Shown: positions 62,150-64,000 of the stretch, one piece after another | Layout: each line of letters opens with the position of its first letter | Numbering within the stretch: the first letter of the stretch is position 1 | Origin: an uncultured Desulfosarcina sp. | GTDB lineage: Bacteria; Desulfobacterota; Desulfobacteria; Desulfobacterales; Desulfosarcinaceae | NCBI RefSeq assembly: GCF_963668215.1 | Contig: NZ_OY764190.1 | Span: forward strand, 868,001-932,000 | Reading direction: 5' to 3' | DNA: 64,000 nucleotides | Position numbers and translations under genes: made by a program | Notes under the pieces: generated by a model | Told to the model about the DNA's origin: nothing | The model's input: the letters and a program-made list of their open reading frames with translations, nothing else | Databases searched by the model: none

Positions 62150-62182
62150 TTCGAAGCAAAGCTTCGGGGAATTTCACCCCAA
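62150..62182. repeat. Tandem hairpins downstream of the Mrr-like gene
   Basis: CGAAGC-AAA-GCTTCG is directly followed by GGGG-AATTTCA-CCCC. On the minus strand these lie just after the stop codon of the Mrr-like gene and may serve as a transcript end, although the T-run is weak. Confidence 0.5.
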
Positions 62183-62186
62183 AGGA

Positions 62187-63068
62187 TTAAAATAAATCTC
62201 TAAGCTGTATAAATGGCTGCCCTGTTTCCGCTGCATGACGCGCTTTTTTTGATAGGACTTCTTTTAATGACAACCGGTTATGAAGCATTTCACTTAGATC
62301 AAATCCATCCATGCAGATTACACTTTTTCCTTTCCCATAGGCCACCAAGCCATCTTCTGAAAATCCGCTATAACTCACAAAAAGGCCTCTTGACCAAGAA
62401 GCTTTGTCTTCGACTTTTGCATTAAATGACCGCAAATCCGATGCATCAACAGGATTGTTTTGCCATTTTGCTTCTAAAAGATAAGTTTCCCCACTTAATT
62501 GAAAGCTACCATCTATTTGTTCGCCGGTAAGCCGAAATGACGCTCTGCCCTCCATCCCGTTGGCGTCAAAGAGTTGTTTTAAGAATTTTTCAAATGCATA
62601 TCCCCGAGGCTGTGGGGCCAATGAACTTAAGTTTAAAAGGGCACTAAATAACTCGTTCGCTATCTTTTCGTTTATTTGAACAGGCTCTTCTTTATTGGGT
62701 TTTACCTTTATTTCTTCAGGAGGTTTACCACCAAGTCTTTTGATTAAATGTAAAAATTCAATTTTATGATCAGGTAACTTTTCCTTTTCCCCAGACCTTC
62801 TCCTTAGGGTTTCTCTATATTCCCAAAGAGCTAAAAGCGCCCGAACTACATCATCAATCCTAACAGTCCGTAAATAATAACGAAGTCTTTTGGCTTTACT
62901 CGTTCCTTCTACTTCAAATCTTGGGTCATCAATATTAACACCAAGCTCATCAATGAAGAATTCAGAGAATGTACGATTTGTAAAATCGAGTACGTAGCCG
63001 CCTCCCATTTCAAAAAGATCATCTATCAGGCGTATATCTATAGATTTTAACTTTTTATCCATAGCCAT
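62187..63068 (-). CDS. Mrr-like restriction endonuclease
   Basis: A 293-residue protein. The C-terminal half (about residues 155-270) has the PD-(D/E)xK nuclease core of Mrr_cat: GYAFEKFLKQLFDANGM, then the aspartate in GEQIDGSFQL and the ExK in YLLEAKWQ. The N-terminal half is unknown, with a charged helical part that may bind DNA or a partner. No methyltransferase gene is adjacent, consistent with the Mrr type that cuts modified DNA. It is AT-rich relative to the chromosome and sits in the suspected island. Role in phage or foreign-DNA defence is inference from the family. Confidence 0.8.
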   Translation of the reverse strand: MAMDKKLKSIDIRLIDDLFEMGGGYVLDFTNRTFSEFFIDELGVNIDDPRFEVEGTSKAKRLRYYLRTVRIDDVVRALLALWEYRETLRRRSGEKEKLPDHKIEFLHLIKRLGGKPPEEIKVKPNKEEPVQINEKIANELFSALLNLSSLAPQPRGYAFEKFLKQLFDANGMEGRASFRLTGEQIDGSFQLSGETYLLEAKWQNNPVDASDLRSFNAKVEDKASWSRGLFVSYSGFSEDGLVAYGKGKSVICMDGFDLSEMLHNRLSLKEVLSKKARHAAETGQPFIQLRDLF

Positions 63069-63216
63069 CCTGACTGTGACATTCTATGCAAACATTGCTT
63101 CAATTGAATTTCGATCAAGATTGATGAAATCGCTGTCAAGAATATCAACTCGTTTCCAAAGGATTTCTGACTCATTAAGCTGCAGGATACCTAAGCTATT
63201 AAGTGCCAAAGTCCAA

Positions 63217-63270
63217 GACATCGTTAACCCGAGTCTAACGGTAAAAAGGGTCACGACATCGTTAACCCGA
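63217..63270. repeat. Direct repeat at the end of the transposase element
   Basis: GACATCGTTAACCCGA occurs at 63217-63232 and again at 63255-63270, 22 bases apart, just past the transposase stop. Spaced repeats at an insertion sequence end are typical transposase-binding sites. Confidence 0.7.
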
Positions 63271-63286
63271 AAGCTAAAAATAATGA

Positions 63287-64000
63287 CTATACCCGAAGCC
63301 TGTAGTCAAAGGATGCCACCAACTCGTCACCGAGATATAACTGCAATGTATGTATCTCGGTGACAATGACCGCTTTGACGTATGAGTAGACAAGGTCCTT
63401 TGGCACTTTGAACGTTTCACCAAAAATGTTGAGGACGCAGTCGCTTCGTATAAATCGGACCAGAATGATGTTACCATCAGGAATATCCTCGATGGTTGGG
63501 ATTTTCGTATTCGGGCCGAGCGTTTTTATCGGAAACGGGCATTGCTTTATTACCTCGGAAGGTGTTTTGCCTTTCAGGCAACTGTATCGGTGATACCGGT
63601 TGTGGAAACGTTGGAAATTCTTGCTCTGCCGTTTCAGATGGACATAGCTGTGAAACCATTGCCGCCGGAAAAACTTTTTGTTGTAGGTGTCGTTGAAGCT
63701 CTCGACCACAGCATTTCGCCACGGCTCCGACACAGGAATAAACACGGGCTGGACCCCGAAATGCAAGCATAGCCGAATGACCAGGCCTGGTGACCGAGGG
63801 TAACGATTGCTGCCACGGAAACTCAGTTCGTTATCAAGTTGCAGGAAATCCGGCAGCCCTATCGCTTTCCAACCACGAAGCAGGCTTTGGGCGACTGGCC
63901 GATCCGCTTTAGTTCGCTGTGATTCGATATAAACCCGGTGGCTGAAAATATCGATCACATTGAACGAGTAAAACTTGCCATCCCCTTTGATGTACCGAGG
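63287..64000 (-). CDS. Transposase with rve integrase core, C-terminal part, cut by window edge
   Basis: The gene enters from beyond the right edge; 237 codons are present. The DDE residues of the integrase core are visible: Asp in SFNVIDIFSHRV, Asp in FLQLDNELSF and Glu in NAVVESFNDTYN. The layout fits long IS481-like or related integrase-type transposases. The C-terminus beyond the core is a beta-rich tail. The 16-bp direct repeats downstream mark the element's end. Whether the element is intact cannot be judged. Confidence 0.88.
   Translation of the reverse strand, partial: PRYIKGDGKFYSFNVIDIFSHRVYIESQRTKADRPVAQSLLRGWKAIGLPDFLQLDNELSFRGSNRYPRSPGLVIRLCLHFGVQPVFIPVSEPWRNAVVESFNDTYNKKFFRRQWFHSYVHLKRQSKNFQRFHNRYHRYSCLKGKTPSEVIKQCPFPIKTLGPNTKIPTIEDIPDGNIILVRFIRSDCVLNIFGETFKVPKDLVYSYVKAVIVTEIHTLQLYLGDELVASFDYRLRV

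Overview
The window is a GC-rich bacterial chromosome segment (positions 1 to about 61,270) followed by an AT-richer stretch after a tRNA-Pro gene (about 61,280 to 64,000). The gene set suggests a Gram-negative deltaproteobacterium, perhaps a Desulfosarcina-like member of the Desulfobacterales: RND efflux operons with outer-membrane lipoproteins, sigma-54 activators with a cysteine-rich PAS domain, DUF169 and DUF89 proteins, a tig-clpP-clpX-lon block and abundant short palindromic intergenic repeats. The taxonomic call is inference; there is no rRNA or dissimilatory sulfate-reduction gene here to settle it.

Layout. 1-1,878: start of a sensor protein (cut by the window edge) and a DUF169 protein. 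2,092-15,109: two complete tripartite RND efflux systems on the minus strand. The first is adaptor-pump-outer membrane factor with a Bcr/CflA-type MFS exporter added at its end; the second is outer membrane factor-adaptor-pump. Upstream of the second lies a three-gene regulatory unit (15,396-16,812): zinc-finger anti-sigma factor, CnrX/CpxP-like periplasmic sensor, ECF sigma factor, joined by 4-nt overlaps. Its order recalls cnrYXH-CBA. 16,999-29,194: uppP, unknown proteins, a MerR/nucleotide-cyclase-like fusion, a trans-sulfuration enzyme, a higBA-type toxin-antitoxin pair with a visible operator, an M20 amidohydrolase, a phosphohexomutase, an MFS protein and a molybdate/sulfate-type permease.

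29,237-42,988 is a long minus-strand cluster centred on glycogen: a very large GH13-GH133 debranching protein, a free CBM48 protein, glycogen phosphorylase (glgP), glycogen synthase (glgA) and a branching enzyme of the eukaryote-like class (glgB), running into murB, a LysE-type exporter and a DUF89 protein. Together they make, branch, phosphorolyse and debranch an alpha-glucan; glgC is not in the window.

43,385-53,785 is a mosaic of small operons: an MFS protein, a cupin, a YdcZ-type permease, a secreted unknown protein, fetAB iron export, an EF-hand lipoprotein, a minus-strand pair of tiny ORFs (44 and 30 codons) with its own terminator, and an FAD-dependent oxidoreductase facing a divergent sigma-54 activator whose DNA-binding domain has been thrown out of frame. 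Several intergenic hairpins may be small RNAs. 53,791-61,273 carries tRNA-Asp, tRNA-Val, lon, clpX, clpP, tig, tRNA-Leu, an Amidase_3 protein and tRNA-Pro.

After tRNA-Pro the base composition drops. That stretch holds a small unknown protein, an Mrr-like restriction endonuclease and the C-terminal part of an rve/DDE transposase with repeated end sequences, consistent with an integrated island. At least two families of roughly 150-bp inverted-repeat (MITE-like) elements occur: 45,888-46,041 with 56,530-56,681, and 38,536-38,684 with a related scrap near 15,215. They share TCGTAAAA-type ends.
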